Shown: positions 7,369 to 17,015, counted from the first letter of the stretch. The stretch is DNA of 42,972 nucleotides from WJLC01 sp964600865 (GCA_964600865.1 CAZRJP010000002.1:1-42972), one strand, 5' to 3'. The notes: generated by a model not told the origin, from the letters alone. Made by a program: numbers and translations.

Positions 7369-7400
7369 TTCCCTAAAACATTAAATGACCTTTGTTTCAT
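7369..7400 (-). repeat. Direct repeat copy B: orphan trm5 start
   Basis: Identical over 32 bp to the first 32 bp of trm5 (6372-6403), in the same orientation. It reads ATG plus nine trm5 codons, then hits a stop two codons later (M-K-Q-R-S-F-N-V-L-G-K-stop). A TATA-like stretch (7425-7437) is 25-37 bp upstream on the minus strand, the distance expected for a leaderless gene. Confidence 0.95.
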
Positions 7401-7487
7401 AATTCTGAAAAAATATCCAGATCTTTATAATATAAAATAAAATCATAACATGAATAGATTTATAAAAATAAATTTCCTATTAAAAGC

Positions 7488-8855
7488 ATGAAAAAAAGAG
7501 GCTTAAACTGGCTAATTATAACCACATTTATACTTTCATTCAACTTAATTTCTGCTGCAACAGGTTTAGGAGATTTTTTAGATGCAATTGGCACAGAAAC
7601 AATTGTACTTATCTCTGGTTTTATCATATCCTTTGCACTTACTCATTATTCTCTTAATAAAGCACTTGAATGGGATTCTAAAATTTCTGCAGCAATTGCA
7701 GTAGCTATTGCATTTTTAGTGACACAAGGAATAAATAAATTTAATTTAGGATTTCAAACCCAAAGAATACTAATTGATGTTGGAATTACATCAGACTTAG
7801 GGAATATTTTAATTGGTTTAATTACTTTACTAGCAATAGTTTTATTCATAATATATCTTATTAAAAAAGGTATAGAAAAATCTAAAATACATCATAAAAA
7901 ATCTCATCCATTCAAGATACTTATTTTCTTTATTGGTTCAAGCTTGATTGCCCTAGGAATTTTCGCAGATATTTATAATTCAATTGTTATAACGGTTGTA
8001 GGTTCTATTTTAATATTATTAGCTTTATTTTCTAAGGGCGGAGATGATGATGATGATGATGATGATTATGAAAAAGAAAATATAAGAATGATGGACACCC
8101 TAAATTTAATCTTGCTTCTTACTGGAATAGGGCTAATTATTTTAGGAGTTTACGGTGCAGGAGGAATCTATACCTTAGGAATAGGATTTATTGCAATTAT
8201 ACTCCTAATATGGAGGAATTGGAAAAAATGGAAGATAAAAAGAAAAATGAAAAAGATACATCAAAAAGGCAGGGATTTTGAGAATTGGAAAGAAGAAAAA
8301 CATGAAAGAAGGAGAGAACAAAAAAGAAAAGAAGCAGAGTATAAACACCAACAAAGATTAAAAAATTTAAGAGAAGATGCTCAAAAAGATTTAAACACTG
8401 TATCTCAACACATAAGAAAAAACAGAAATCCTAAAGATATCTATGAAAAAACAAGAAAGGCCTATATTGCAAAAGGCAGGTCTAAAAGAACTACCCAAGA
8501 TGAAATGGAGATTATTGAAAAAACAATAAACAAATTAGATGAAATGTATGCTGATTGGGTAAATTCACAAAGAAAAGGACAAAAACAATTAGAGTCACGT
8601 GAAATGAAATCAAAGAGAAAAAGAAAAAAAAGACAGAAAAAATTAGAATCAGGTAAAAAACGGAAAAAAAGACAGAAAAGATTAGATAATCTAAGAAAAA
8701 GATATAAAGAATTATCAAAAGAAACAGAACAAATCTATAAGAAGGTTGGAGGACATATACCTTCAAAAAAGAAACAGAAAAAAGCATATAAAAGATATAT
8801 GGACATTAGAAACAAAATGAAAAAAATTGAAAAAATGTTAAAGAAATTTGGATAA
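7488..8855 (+). CDS. Membrane protein with long basic coiled-coil tail
   Basis: 455 residues, family not recognised. It begins with a signal-peptide-like segment (1-23) and about five membrane helices (37-55, 66-84, 103-126, 143-161, 165-182). A loop with eight consecutive Asp codons (GAT repeat, 8043-8066) precedes two more helices (204-221, 226-242). Residues 245-455 are highly charged, rich in K, R, E and Q, and predicted helical or coiled coil, with repeated KRKKRQKKLESGKK-type blocks. The tail is presumably cytoplasmic. A TATA-like gatttataaaaataa (about 7453-7467) lies 25-30 bp upstream of the ATG. Such proteins could scaffold or tether complexes at the membrane, but this is a guess. 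Confidence 0.65.
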   Translation: MKKRGLNWLIITTFILSFNLISAATGLGDFLDAIGTETIVLISGFIISFALTHYSLNKALEWDSKISAAIAVAIAFLVTQGINKFNLGFQTQRILIDVGITSDLGNILIGLITLLAIVLFIIYLIKKGIEKSKIHHKKSHPFKILIFFIGSSLIALGIFADIYNSIVITVVGSILILLALFSKGGDDDDDDDDYEKENIRMMDTLNLILLLTGIGLIILGVYGAGGIYTLGIGFIAIILLIWRNWKKWKIKRKMKKIHQKGRDFENWKEEKHERRREQKRKEAEYKHQQRLKNLREDAQKDLNTVSQHIRKNRNPKDIYEKTRKAYIAKGRSKRTTQDEMEIIEKTINKLDEMYADWVNSQRKGQKQLESREMKSKRKRKKRQKKLESGKKRKKRQKRLDNLRKRYKELSKETEQIYKKVGGHIPSKKKQKKAYKRYMDIRNKMKKIEKMLKKFG

Positions 8856-8886
8856 TAAAACCTTTAAAAAAATTAATCAAACATCC

Positions 8887-9915
8887 TCAAAACAAAGTAG
8901 TTTGCTTCTTCTCGTCCTCTAATTTTCTAAGTTTCTTAAGTTGTTTTTCAACTCTTTTTTCAGAAAAATCATGTCTTTTAACAAGTATCTCTTTAATCTT
9001 ATCTTCATCTACTTTAGGAATTTCAATATCTACATCTTTAACATTATGTTTATGAAATAACTCGAAAATCTCTTTCCAATCAAATTGATGTTTCTCTGGA
9101 AGTTCCTTTATCTTATCTTCAACTTGCTCAAAAATTAATACTGGTTTTTTATATTTTTTAACTAATGCTAAAGCCTTTTTTTGACCAATTCCAGGAATTC
9201 CCTTAGGATTATAATCTGTTCCTACTAGAATTCCTAAACAAATTAACTGATTAAGATTTATATTTAATTGATTTAAAACTTTATCTAAGGTTATTAATTC
9301 TGGTTTAACCTCTACATATCCAGAGTAGGTCTTTCTTCTTTTTGCTAATGTTAAATTTCTAATAAGTTTTGGAGCACCAAATAATAAACTATCATAATCT
9401 TGTGATACTGCTGCATAAACACCATCATAAGTACACAAATGGGCTGCTTCTGCCTCTCCCTCACTTGGGGCCTGAACAACCATAATTCCCATAGCCTCTA
9501 AAAGCTCCTTACTTTCCTTAACCATTTCATCGTCTAATCTTAATAATTGACTACTATATCTTTTCATAGCAGAAACATCTTCTCTCTTCTTAGCATTATG
9601 ATATTTTTCCTTAGCAATTTTCCTATTCTTTTTTCTTTTTTTAGCAGTTTTAGATTTTAATTCAGGTGGTTTACCATCAAATACATATACTAATCTTAAT
9701 CCCTTACATAATAATTTGATATTTCTATAAAAAATTCCAGAAAAATGACTTGTAACTCTTTTTTGAGAATCCATTAAAGGTGTTCCATCTGGTTGTCTTA
9801 TACTAGACAAAAATTGATAAATCGTATTAAAAGCATCTACACAAAGTAATTTGCCCTTTAAATCATCAATCTCAATCTCCTTACGTGGAATAATATCCTT
9901 TATACTCAGTCCCAT
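8887..9915 (-). CDS. fen: Flap endonuclease 1
   Basis: A full-length 342-residue FEN1/XPG-family nuclease that removes 5' flaps in lagging-strand maturation and repair. The N-domain has LLCVDAFNTIYQFLSSIRQ and VYVFDGKPPELK. The I-domain has APSEGEAEAAHL and VSQDYDSLLFG, followed by the helix-hairpin-helix GTDYNPKGIPGIGQKKAL. These segments hold the acidic metal ligands. The protein ends in QTTLF, a C-terminal PCNA-interacting motif. It stands alone on the minus strand, convergent with the coiled-coil membrane protein gene. Confidence 0.96.
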   Translation of the reverse strand: MGLSIKDIIPRKEIEIDDLKGKLLCVDAFNTIYQFLSSIRQPDGTPLMDSQKRVTSHFSGIFYRNIKLLCKGLRLVYVFDGKPPELKSKTAKKRKKNRKIAKEKYHNAKKREDVSAMKRYSSQLLRLDDEMVKESKELLEAMGIMVVQAPSEGEAEAAHLCTYDGVYAAVSQDYDSLLFGAPKLIRNLTLAKRRKTYSGYVEVKPELITLDKVLNQLNINLNQLICLGILVGTDYNPKGIPGIGQKKALALVKKYKKPVLIFEQVEDKIKELPEKHQFDWKEIFELFHKHNVKDVDIEIPKVDEDKIKEILVKRHDFSEKRVEKQLKKLRKLEDEKKQTTLF

Positions 9916-10005
9916 AATTTATTTTAGAAAAAGCTGTATAAATAATTAACGATAAGAATAAATAATTAATAAAAAATAATAGTGAAAAGATTTGTTTCTT
10001 TATCC

Positions 10006-10623
10006 TTAAGCCTTTTTGTCAATAGGAAGAAGATATTTTTTGCTTAATTCAAGGTCCTCATCTCGCTCTATTCTTTTATCCCAAACACGTAACCTTTTAG
10101 ATTTTTCATGAGCAGGACCGAATCTTTCACTTGGATGAATATGAGTATAATCAAAAGTAACTGGTTTAAATCTAAAAGTAGCTATTTTTTCCTCTAATCT
10201 CTCAGATTCAGGTTGATAATATTGCAATGATTCAGTATAAATTTCATCATAAACAATCTTCTCTTCAGGTCTAAACATAATCATCTTATTCATTTCTTTA
10301 TTAGTATAATTTTTAAGACTTAATCCCCTTTCTTGTCTAAAATAATTATCTTTTGCAGCATTCCTAAAATAAGTTTTTCCGTCTTTAAAGAACAATGTTC
10401 CAACTCTTGAGAAATCCCTCATAGCTTCAGAATAAATTTTATCAAAATTTTTTCCTCTAAAAATCTTATCTACTAAAAGAACAACTCCATCATCTCCCAC
10501 CTTAATATAATTAGTTTTCTTGTTATGAATACTTTTGCTACATGGCACTAAATTTTCACCAGAATCCTCTAAACAACTTAAAGTGAAATCCATCATTCTT
10601 TTCTTTTCTTTTTGACTTGTCAT
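10006..10623 (-). CDS. Conserved-looking protein of unknown function
   Basis: 205 residues, soluble, no membrane segment. I do not recognise it. It has two early cysteines (residues 17 and 28), a mixed alpha/beta middle (KVGDDGVVLLVDKIF, GTLFFKDGKTYFR) and a late FDYTHIHPSERFGPAHEK segment with two His in an HxH arrangement. HIHPSE resembles His-containing catalytic or metal sites such as JAMM-like ones, but the surrounding Glu and Ser/Asp pattern is not convincing. The ATG at 10623 has a palindromic TATA-like atttataaat (about 10644-10653) upstream, so it is probably leaderless and monocistronic. Confidence 0.6.
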   Translation of the reverse strand: MTSQKEKKRMMDFTLSCLEDSGENLVPCSKSIHNKKTNYIKVGDDGVVLLVDKIFRGKNFDKIYSEAMRDFSRVGTLFFKDGKTYFRNAAKDNYFRQERGLSLKNYTNKEMNKMIMFRPEEKIVYDEIYTESLQYYQPESERLEEKIATFRFKPVTFDYTHIHPSERFGPAHEKSKRLRVWDKRIERDEDLELSKKYLLPIDKKA

Positions 10624-10796
10624 ATTTTAAAAAAGACATTTTTATTTATAAATGTTTCTATAGTTGTTACATAAAAGTGATTACATAATAAAAAACCCTC
10701 TTACTCTGAAAATGTTACTAAAATTAATTCTAATTTAAAAACTGCATAAAAAATAAATACGGCTAAATTTAAATAAGTAGTTCTCTTTTTTTTCTT

Positions 10797-13301
10797 ATGA
10801 AAACAATAAAAACAGATTTTATTCCAATGCATTATGATTACTTTGATTATAAAGGTAGAAATTACATCAAAATAACTGGGAGAAACTCCAAAAGAAAAAG
10901 AATATGCATTATAGATGATTGTGATGTATATTTATGGGCAATTTTAAAAGAAAATACTTCTAAAAAGAAAATTAAAAAAATTATTAAAAAAATATCTAAA
11001 ATACAATTAGATACTAAGGGAAGAAATACAAAAGTAGAAAAAGTTGAACTAAAAAACAAGAATTTCCTAGGAAAAAAAGTAAAAGCATTGAAAGTTTATG
11101 CTACAAATTATAAAGATTTACATGATGTTGCAGATAAATTAGGTATGGATGAAATAGAAAAAAGAAGAGGGTATGATCTTGGATATAAAAGTCATTACAT
11201 AATTGAAAAGAACCTAACACCCTTAAAATGGCATAAAATTGAGGGAGAATTGCTAGATAATTCTCAAGAACTAGGGGGTGTTGGAATGTCATTAGATGTA
11301 GATAAATGTATTAAAGCAGAATCAATAAAACCTGTTAAAAAGCAAACAAAAAAACAAAATGATTTCAAACCAAAAGTTCTTGCATATGATATTGAAAGTG
11401 ATGAATTAGAAATTGGTGAAGGAGAGATAGTTATGGTTTCTCTTATGGATAACAATGGATTTGAAAAAGTAATAACTTATAAAAAGAATAATGAAAAAAA
11501 ATCAAAACTTCCTTATGTAGAATATGTGGAAGACGAAGCATCTCTTTTAGAGAAATTTGTTGAATATGTAAAAGAAATCTCTCCAGATATTTTAACAGGG
11601 TATTATTCAGATGGTTTTGATTTGCCTTATCTAAGAGCAAGAGCAGAAAAATTCAATGTAAAACTCTCTTTAGGATTAGATGGAAGCAAACCAAGATTTA
11701 CTCGTGGAAGGAACATGTCTGGAAAAATAAGAGGGATTGTCCATTTAGATTTAATCAAATTCATAAAAACTGCTTATGCACAATACATGAAATCTGAAAC
11801 ACTTGGATTAGATGATGTTGCAAAAGAATTTTTAGGAGAAGAAAAAAAGGAATTTGAACACAAACACTCCTCTGAATTAAACCATAAAGATTGGCAAGAA
11901 TATTATAAATATAATCTTCACGATTCCAAATTAGTAATAAAACTATTTGATAAATTCTGGCCAGATTTATTAGAATTTTCAAAAACAATTCAAGAACCAA
12001 TATTTAGTATTTCAAGAGCAGGCCTTTCAAAATATGTAGAAAATTACATACTCCATAATTTAAAAAAATTTAATGAAATACCTGAAAAAAGACCAACATA
12101 CAATGACATTAGAAAAAGAAGGTCTAGTGGAGGAGTAAAAGGGGCATTTGTCTATGAACCTTCTCCAGGATTATATAAAAACCTTGCAATGTTTGATTTT
12201 ACTTCAATGCACACCAGTATAATAATAACACATAACCTATCAAAAGGAACGCTATTAAATAAAAAAACAAAAAATGCTATTGCATCTCCTAAATTAAAAT
12301 TAAATGGGAAAGAGAAACAATTTTACTTCTCTAAAAAACAAGGATTTTTTCCTGAAGTTATGAAAGAAATCTTTGACAAAAGAAAAAAATATAAAAAACA
12401 ATATAAGAAAAATCCAGATGTTATAACCAAAGCTAGAAGTAATGCATTTAAGGTTTTATCTGCATCTGTTCATGGTTATATTGGATTCTTTGGGGCAAGA
12501 TATTATTCTATAGAATCTTCAGCATCTATACTCGCATTTGTAAGAAAATACAATAAAGATACAATAAATAAAATAAAAGAAAAAGGACATAAAATTATCT
12601 ATGGAGATACAGACAGCATAGCATTTTTAACTAAAGGGAAAAATAAAAAAGAAATAAAAAAACTTCTTAAAGAATTAAACTCCCAACTTCCAGGAATAAT
12701 GGAACTTGAATTAGAAAAAGTGTACAAAAGAGGCTTATGGGTTACTACAAGAGCAGGGAAAATAGGTGCAAAAAAGAAATATGCATTAATAGACAAAAAA
12801 GGTGAAACAAAAATAAGGGGATTTGAAACAGTTAGAAGAGACTGGTGTCAATTATCTAGGAATGTTCAAGATAAAATTATAAAATTAATTTTAAAGGAAG
12901 GTAATGAAAAAGAGGCATTAGAATATGTTAAAAAAATAGTTAAAAAAATTAAAAAAAGAAAAATAAAAATTAAAGATTTGTTAATAAAAACTCAATTAAA
13001 AAAACCAATAAAAGAATACAAATCATTACCTCCTCATGTTGCTGCAGCTAAAAAAATGAAAGAAAAAGAAATCCCTGTCAGCCAAGGAAACCTTATTGAA
13101 TATTATATAGCTGAAACTAAAAAGAAAAAGAAACTAGTCCGTGAAAAGGTTCGTTTACCTCAAGAAAAAGGAGAATATAATATTAAATATTACTTAAGCA
13201 GACAAATTCTTCCTGCTATTGAAAACATCTTTCAAGTTTTTGATGTTGATATAAAAAAAGTACTTGAGGATAGCAATCAGAAAACACTTAAGGAATTTTA
13301 A
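10797..13301 (+). CDS. polB: Family B DNA polymerase with variant motifs A and B
   Basis: An 834-residue replicative-type DNA polymerase B. The 3'-5' exonuclease has Exo I DIE (198-200), Exo II GYYSDGFDLPYL (268-279) and Exo III YNLHD (372-376). The polymerase has motif A DFTSMHTSII (467-476), motif B KVLSASVHGY (552-561), motif C YGDTDS (602-607) and the KKKY block (659-662). The catalytic aspartates are intact. In motif A the conserved Tyr of SLYPS is His472. In motif B the NSxYG motif reads ASVHG, with His559 in place of Tyr. No intein is present. A TATA-like aaatttaaataag (about 10764-10776) lies 21-33 bp before the ATG. It is followed at 35 bp by the methionine aminopeptidase gene. Confidence 0.95.
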   Translation: MKTIKTDFIPMHYDYFDYKGRNYIKITGRNSKRKRICIIDDCDVYLWAILKENTSKKKIKKIIKKISKIQLDTKGRNTKVEKVELKNKNFLGKKVKALKVYATNYKDLHDVADKLGMDEIEKRRGYDLGYKSHYIIEKNLTPLKWHKIEGELLDNSQELGGVGMSLDVDKCIKAESIKPVKKQTKKQNDFKPKVLAYDIESDELEIGEGEIVMVSLMDNNGFEKVITYKKNNEKKSKLPYVEYVEDEASLLEKFVEYVKEISPDILTGYYSDGFDLPYLRARAEKFNVKLSLGLDGSKPRFTRGRNMSGKIRGIVHLDLIKFIKTAYAQYMKSETLGLDDVAKEFLGEEKKEFEHKHSSELNHKDWQEYYKYNLHDSKLVIKLFDKFWPDLLEFSKTIQEPIFSISRAGLSKYVENYILHNLKKFNEIPEKRPTYNDIRKRRSSGGVKGAFVYEPSPGLYKNLAMFDFTSMHTSIIITHNLSKGTLLNKKTKNAIASPKLKLNGKEKQFYFSKKQGFFPEVMKEIFDKRKKYKKQYKKNPDVITKARSNAFKVLSASVHGYIGFFGARYYSIESSASILAFVRKYNKDTINKIKEKGHKIIYGDTDSIAFLTKGKNKKEIKKLLKELNSQLPGIMELELEKVYKRGLWVTTRAGKIGAKKKYALIDKKGETKIRGFETVRRDWCQLSRNVQDKIIKLILKEGNEKEALEYVKKIVKKIKKRKIKIKDLLIKTQLKKPIKEYKSLPPHVAAAKKMKEKEIPVSQGNLIEYYIAETKKKKKLVREKVRLPQEKGEYNIKYYLSRQILPAIENIFQVFDVDIKKVLEDSNQKTLKEF

Positions 13302-13336
13302 TAAAAATTTTAAATGATTAAATAAAATATAATACC

Positions 13337-14242
13337 ATGAAAAAATCAGAAATATCCAAAACAATTAAGGCTGGAAAAATAGCCTCTAAAACAAAAGAAT
13401 ATGCAAGAGATATAATTAAACCAGGTATGCCTCTTTTAGAAATAGCAGAAAAAATTGAAAATAAAATTAAGGAATTAGGAGGGGATCCTGCATTTCCTAC
13501 TAATTTAAGCATTAATGAGATAGCTGCCCATTATACCCCTACTCCTAATGACGATACTGTTGCAAGTGGATTATTAAAGGTAGATTTTGGTGTTCACATA
13601 GATGGATGGATTGCAGATACAGCCTTTTCATTAGACATGGAAAAAAACTTTGAAAACAAAAAATTAATCCAGGTAGCAGAAGACTGTTTAAAAAATGCAG
13701 AGAAGATTATGAAAAAAGGTATATCTACAAATGAAATAGGTAAGGAAATTTACAGGACATGCATATCAAATAATGTTAATTCTATTGTTAACTTAAATGG
13801 GCATGAGATAGATAAATATGACTTACATGCAGGCATCACTATTCCTAATATAAATAATAAAAAAGATGAAAAAATAACAAATGGGATTTATGCAGTAGAA
13901 CCTTTTGTAACAAGAGGTGATGGAAAAATATATGAGGGAAAACCCTCAGAAATATATTTATTATTAAATACAAAAAATATAAGAAATCCTACTGCAAGAG
14001 AAATTTTAACATATATTACAGACCAATATGGAAATCTTCCATTTTGTAGTAGATGGGTTATTAATGAATTTGGAACAAAATCAATAAGAGCATTAAAATT
14101 ATTAAAACAACAAGGAAATATCCATCAATATCCTCAATTAGTAGAAAAATCAAAAAACAAAGTTGCTCAAGCAGAAAACACTATTTTAATACAAGATAAA
14201 GAAGTCACAATAACAACAAAAGATTCTAAAAAAGAAGAATAA
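13337..14242 (+). CDS. map: Methionine aminopeptidase, type II
   Basis: A 301-residue creatinase/pita-bread-fold peptidase that removes the initiator Met. Dinuclear metal ligands are visible in order: KVDFGVHIDGWIADTAF (two Asp), NGHEIDKYDLHAG (His), YAVEPFV (Glu) and the late VAQAENTILI (Glu). The PAFPTNLSINEIAAHYTP segment holds the substrate-side His. The insertion between His and the second Glu and the winged-helix-like portion around GNLPFCSRW are the type II hallmark. Length fits archaeal MetAP. Own promoter or read-through from polB, 35 bp upstream. Confidence 0.95.
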   Translation: MKKSEISKTIKAGKIASKTKEYARDIIKPGMPLLEIAEKIENKIKELGGDPAFPTNLSINEIAAHYTPTPNDDTVASGLLKVDFGVHIDGWIADTAFSLDMEKNFENKKLIQVAEDCLKNAEKIMKKGISTNEIGKEIYRTCISNNVNSIVNLNGHEIDKYDLHAGITIPNINNKKDEKITNGIYAVEPFVTRGDGKIYEGKPSEIYLLLNTKNIRNPTAREILTYITDQYGNLPFCSRWVINEFGTKSIRALKLLKQQGNIHQYPQLVEKSKNKVAQAENTILIQDKEVTITTKDSKKEE

Positions 14243-14253
14243 TTATCTTAAAA

Positions 14254-16554
14254 TTATCCTAAATAACTATTTTCCTGAGGAACTGCTGCTTTTGCATTCT
14301 TTAAGAAATTTTCCTCAACTTGTTTATATACCTTTATTGTGCTTGGGGTGACACTTGGTTTTATCCTATCCATTGCTTCATCAAAATTCTTTTTTGTAAC
14401 CTTATCAGATTTCATATCTTTTCTTAATGCAATCATTCCTGCTTCTCTAACAATTGCTTCAATATCTGCACCAGTATATCCTTCTGTTTTGCCTGCTAAT
14501 TTATCAAAATTAATTCCTTTTGTAAGAGGCATTTTTTTTGTATGAACCTTGAAAATTTCTTTCCTAGCTTTTTTATCTGGAGCATTAACTAATAAAATCT
14601 TATCAAATCTTCCAGGCCTTAACAATCCAGGATCCACCATATCTGGCCTATTTGTGGCACCAATAATTAAAACATCATTTAAATCTTCTAAACCATCCAT
14701 CTCTGCAAGTAATTGGTTTAATACTCTTTCAGTAACTTTTGTTCCTTGTTCCTTCCCTCTCTTACCTGCAAGAGCATCTAATTCATCAAAAAATACTACA
14801 CAAGGAGCAACTTGTCTTGCTCTTTCAAAGACCTTTCTAATACCTTGTTCACTTTCTCCTACCCATTTACTTAATAATTCTGGCCCTTTAATTTGTATAA
14901 AATTAGCTTCTGATTCTTTTGCAACTGCCTTAGCCAATAATGTTTTTCCTGTTCCAGGAGGACCATAAAGTAATATTCCTCTTGAAGGTCTTATTCCCAT
15001 TCTCTTAAAACTCTCAGGATGTTTCAAAGGCCATTCAACTGCCTCATTTAATTCTCTCTTAATCTCTTCTAATCCCCCTATTTGTTTCCATGAAATATTT
15101 GGGGCTTCAACAAATACTTCTCTCATTGCAGAAGGCCTTACAATTTTTAATGCTTCTAAAAAGTCACTATGTTTAATTAATAATTTTTCTAAGACTTCTG
15201 GGGGGATTTGTTCATCTTCATCTAATTTCATTTTAGGAAGATATTTTCTTAAAACATTCATTGCAGATTCCTTACTTAAAGATTCTAAATCTGCTCCAAC
15301 AAATCCGTGAGTTAAAGATGCAATCTTATCTATTTTAACATTTTTCAAAGGCATCCCTCTTGTATGAATTTTAAGAATCTCTTTTCTAGCTTTTTTATCT
15401 GGAACACCTACTTCTATTTCTCTATCAAATCTTCCAGGTCTACGTAAAGCAGGGTCTACAGCATTTACTCTATTTGTAGCACCAATAACAATAACTTCTC
15501 CTCTTCCTTTTAATCCGTCCATCATAGTAAGAATTTGAGAAACAACACGTCTTTCTACTTCTCCATGAACATCTTCTCTTTTAGGTGCAATAGCATCTAT
15601 TTCATCAATAAATATTATACTAGGAGCAGTTTTTTCTGCTTCATCAAAAATCTTTCTTATTTTCTTTTCTGATTCTCCATAAAACTTGCTCATAATTTCA
15701 GGTCCATTTAATAATATAAAATTAGCATCAGACTCATTTGCAACTGCCTTGGCCAATAATGTTTTTCCTGTTCCAGGAGGACCATGTAATAAAACTCCTT
15801 TAGGAGCATCAACACCTAACTTTCTAAATATCTCTGGATGTTTTATAGGTATTTCAACCATCTCTCTTATTTTCTTTATCTCATCACTTAATCCACCTAT
15901 ATCTTCATAAGTAATCTCAGGTATCTTTTCATCTGAAACCTCTACTGCTTTTGGATTTAAGACTACCTTAGTATTTTCTGTGATTATAACTGGTTTACTA
16001 GGATTTGTTGAAACAACTAAAAATTTAATCTGTGCAACTCCTCCTCCAAGGTTTCCAAAAATATTATTCAAATCTTCTCCAAAGATATCTCCAAATCCTT
16101 CTCCAAGACCCATATCTGAAAATAAATCTCTTCTTCTTTGAACACCGCCAAGAACAATCAAATCTCCTTTCATTAAAGACCTACCAAGTAATCCTTTTTG
16201 TAGACTTTTAGAATTTGCTTGAACCATGATTCCCTTTTGAGCAGGAGCAATAACTACTTTTTTTGCTTCTTGAACATTTGCCTTAGAAATCTTAACTGAA
16301 TCTCCAATACTTGTTTTTGCATTTCTTCTTAATATCCCATCAATTCTAATAATTCCTTCTCCTACATCAGCAGGATAAGCTCTATCTGCAATTGCTATTG
16401 TCTCCCTATTTCCTTTAATCTTAATAACATCTCCTCTATGAACTCCTAAATCTCTCATTATTTCAGCATCTAATCTAGCAATTCCTTTATATGCATCATC
16501 TTGTAATGCTTCTGCAACACTTAATCTTATTTCTTTATCTTTTTTCTTAGCCAT
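14254..16554 (-). CDS. Cdc48/VAT-type AAA+ ATPase
   Basis: A 766-residue unfoldase of the Cdc48/p97/VAT family. The N-terminal double-psi-barrel region (1-200) is followed by D1 with HGPPGTGKT and FIDEIDAIAPKR, and D2 with YGPPGTGKT and FFDELDALAGKRG, each with its SRH arginines (LRRPGRFDREI, LLRPGRFDKIL). The N-domain has an inserted Gly/Asp-rich segment (RRRDLFSDMGLGEGFGDIF). The role is ATP-dependent remodelling of proteins, feeding the proteasome in archaea. The ATG is 1 bp after the stop of the Zn-ribbon/AbrB-like gene, so both form one transcript. Confidence 0.96.
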   Translation of the reverse strand: MAKKKDKEIRLSVAEALQDDAYKGIARLDAEIMRDLGVHRGDVIKIKGNRETIAIADRAYPADVGEGIIRIDGILRRNAKTSIGDSVKISKANVQEAKKVVIAPAQKGIMVQANSKSLQKGLLGRSLMKGDLIVLGGVQRRRDLFSDMGLGEGFGDIFGEDLNNIFGNLGGGVAQIKFLVVSTNPSKPVIITENTKVVLNPKAVEVSDEKIPEITYEDIGGLSDEIKKIREMVEIPIKHPEIFRKLGVDAPKGVLLHGPPGTGKTLLAKAVANESDANFILLNGPEIMSKFYGESEKKIRKIFDEAEKTAPSIIFIDEIDAIAPKREDVHGEVERRVVSQILTMMDGLKGRGEVIVIGATNRVNAVDPALRRPGRFDREIEVGVPDKKARKEILKIHTRGMPLKNVKIDKIASLTHGFVGADLESLSKESAMNVLRKYLPKMKLDEDEQIPPEVLEKLLIKHSDFLEALKIVRPSAMREVFVEAPNISWKQIGGLEEIKRELNEAVEWPLKHPESFKRMGIRPSRGILLYGPPGTGKTLLAKAVAKESEANFIQIKGPELLSKWVGESEQGIRKVFERARQVAPCVVFFDELDALAGKRGKEQGTKVTERVLNQLLAEMDGLEDLNDVLIIGATNRPDMVDPGLLRPGRFDKILLVNAPDKKARKEIFKVHTKKMPLTKGINFDKLAGKTEGYTGADIEAIVREAGMIALRKDMKSDKVTKKNFDEAMDRIKPSVTPSTIKVYKQVEENFLKNAKAAVPQENSYLG

Positions 16555-16555
16555 T

Positions 16556-16909
16556 TTATTGTTTTTTCTCCAATTCTTTAAATTTTAAACTTAATTTTCC
16601 AAAGTCTTCAAAACATAACTTAACCATCTCATCCATTATTTTCTTTTGTTCATTCATAAAACTTACGATTTCTTTTGGAATTGAAACAGCATAACTATTA
16701 CCTACAAGTCTCATCTTTACTTTATATTCTTTTTTCCTTAAATTTAAATATTTTTTATATTCTTGCTTATCTACTGGGTGAACTATCTTATTAGAGCATT
16801 TTGAACAAACCATTGCTCTCATTATAAAACCATTTTTAGAAACTTTCTTTTTTTGCATTTGATTATTACAATCATTACATAAGATTTTGTTGTCAAATAT
16901 ATCTGCCAT
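16556..16909 (-). CDS. Zinc-ribbon plus AbrB-like domain protein, probable regulator
   Basis: 117 residues from the ATG at 16909. Upstream in-frame sequence is Cys/Leu-rich and crosses a hairpin, so I reject the longer start. Residues 11-42 form a zinc ribbon (CNDC ... CSKC). Residues 60-85 read KVKMRLVGNSYAVSIPKEIVSF, the SpoVT/AbrB swapped-hairpin signature usually seen in DNA-binding antitoxins and regulators. The C-terminus is helical. It is the promoter-proximal gene of the Cdc48 operon, with two inverted repeats upstream (16954-16979 and 17016-17035), so it may autoregulate that operon. Confidence 0.78.
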   Translation of the reverse strand: MADIFDNKILCNDCNNQMQKKKVSKNGFIMRAMVCSKCSNKIVHPVDKQEYKKYLNLRKKEYKVKMRLVGNSYAVSIPKEIVSFMNEQKKIMDEMVKLCFEDFGKLSLKFKELEKKQ

Positions 16910-16953
16910 TTTTACTTTGTTTTGTTTTTTGTTTTTATTTATTAATATAATGA

Positions 16954-16979
16954 CCACATCCTCCAAAAAGGCGATGTGG
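16954..16979. promoter_or_regulatory. Inverted repeat upstream of the AbrB-like gene
   Basis: CCACATC (16954-16960) pairs with GATGTGG (16973-16979) across a 12-nt loop. The element is 45 bp upstream of the AbrB-like start and is GC-richer than its surroundings. It could be an operator or a leader hairpin. Confidence 0.4.
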
Positions 16980-17015
16980 CCTGAGGTTGAAAAGAGGTTG
17001 CTTAATAAAAAGCAT

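Noticed and set aside
10006..10623. JAMM/metalloprotease reading of the HIHPSE segment.
   Set aside because: The upstream Glu and the downstream S-x7-D expected for JAMM are not in place, so the function is left unknown.
14549..14968. A 139-codon plus-strand frame inside the Cdc48-type ATPase gene.
   Set aside because: It lies antisense to the second AAA domain with its conserved Walker motifs; the codons reflect the complement of a strongly conserved gene.
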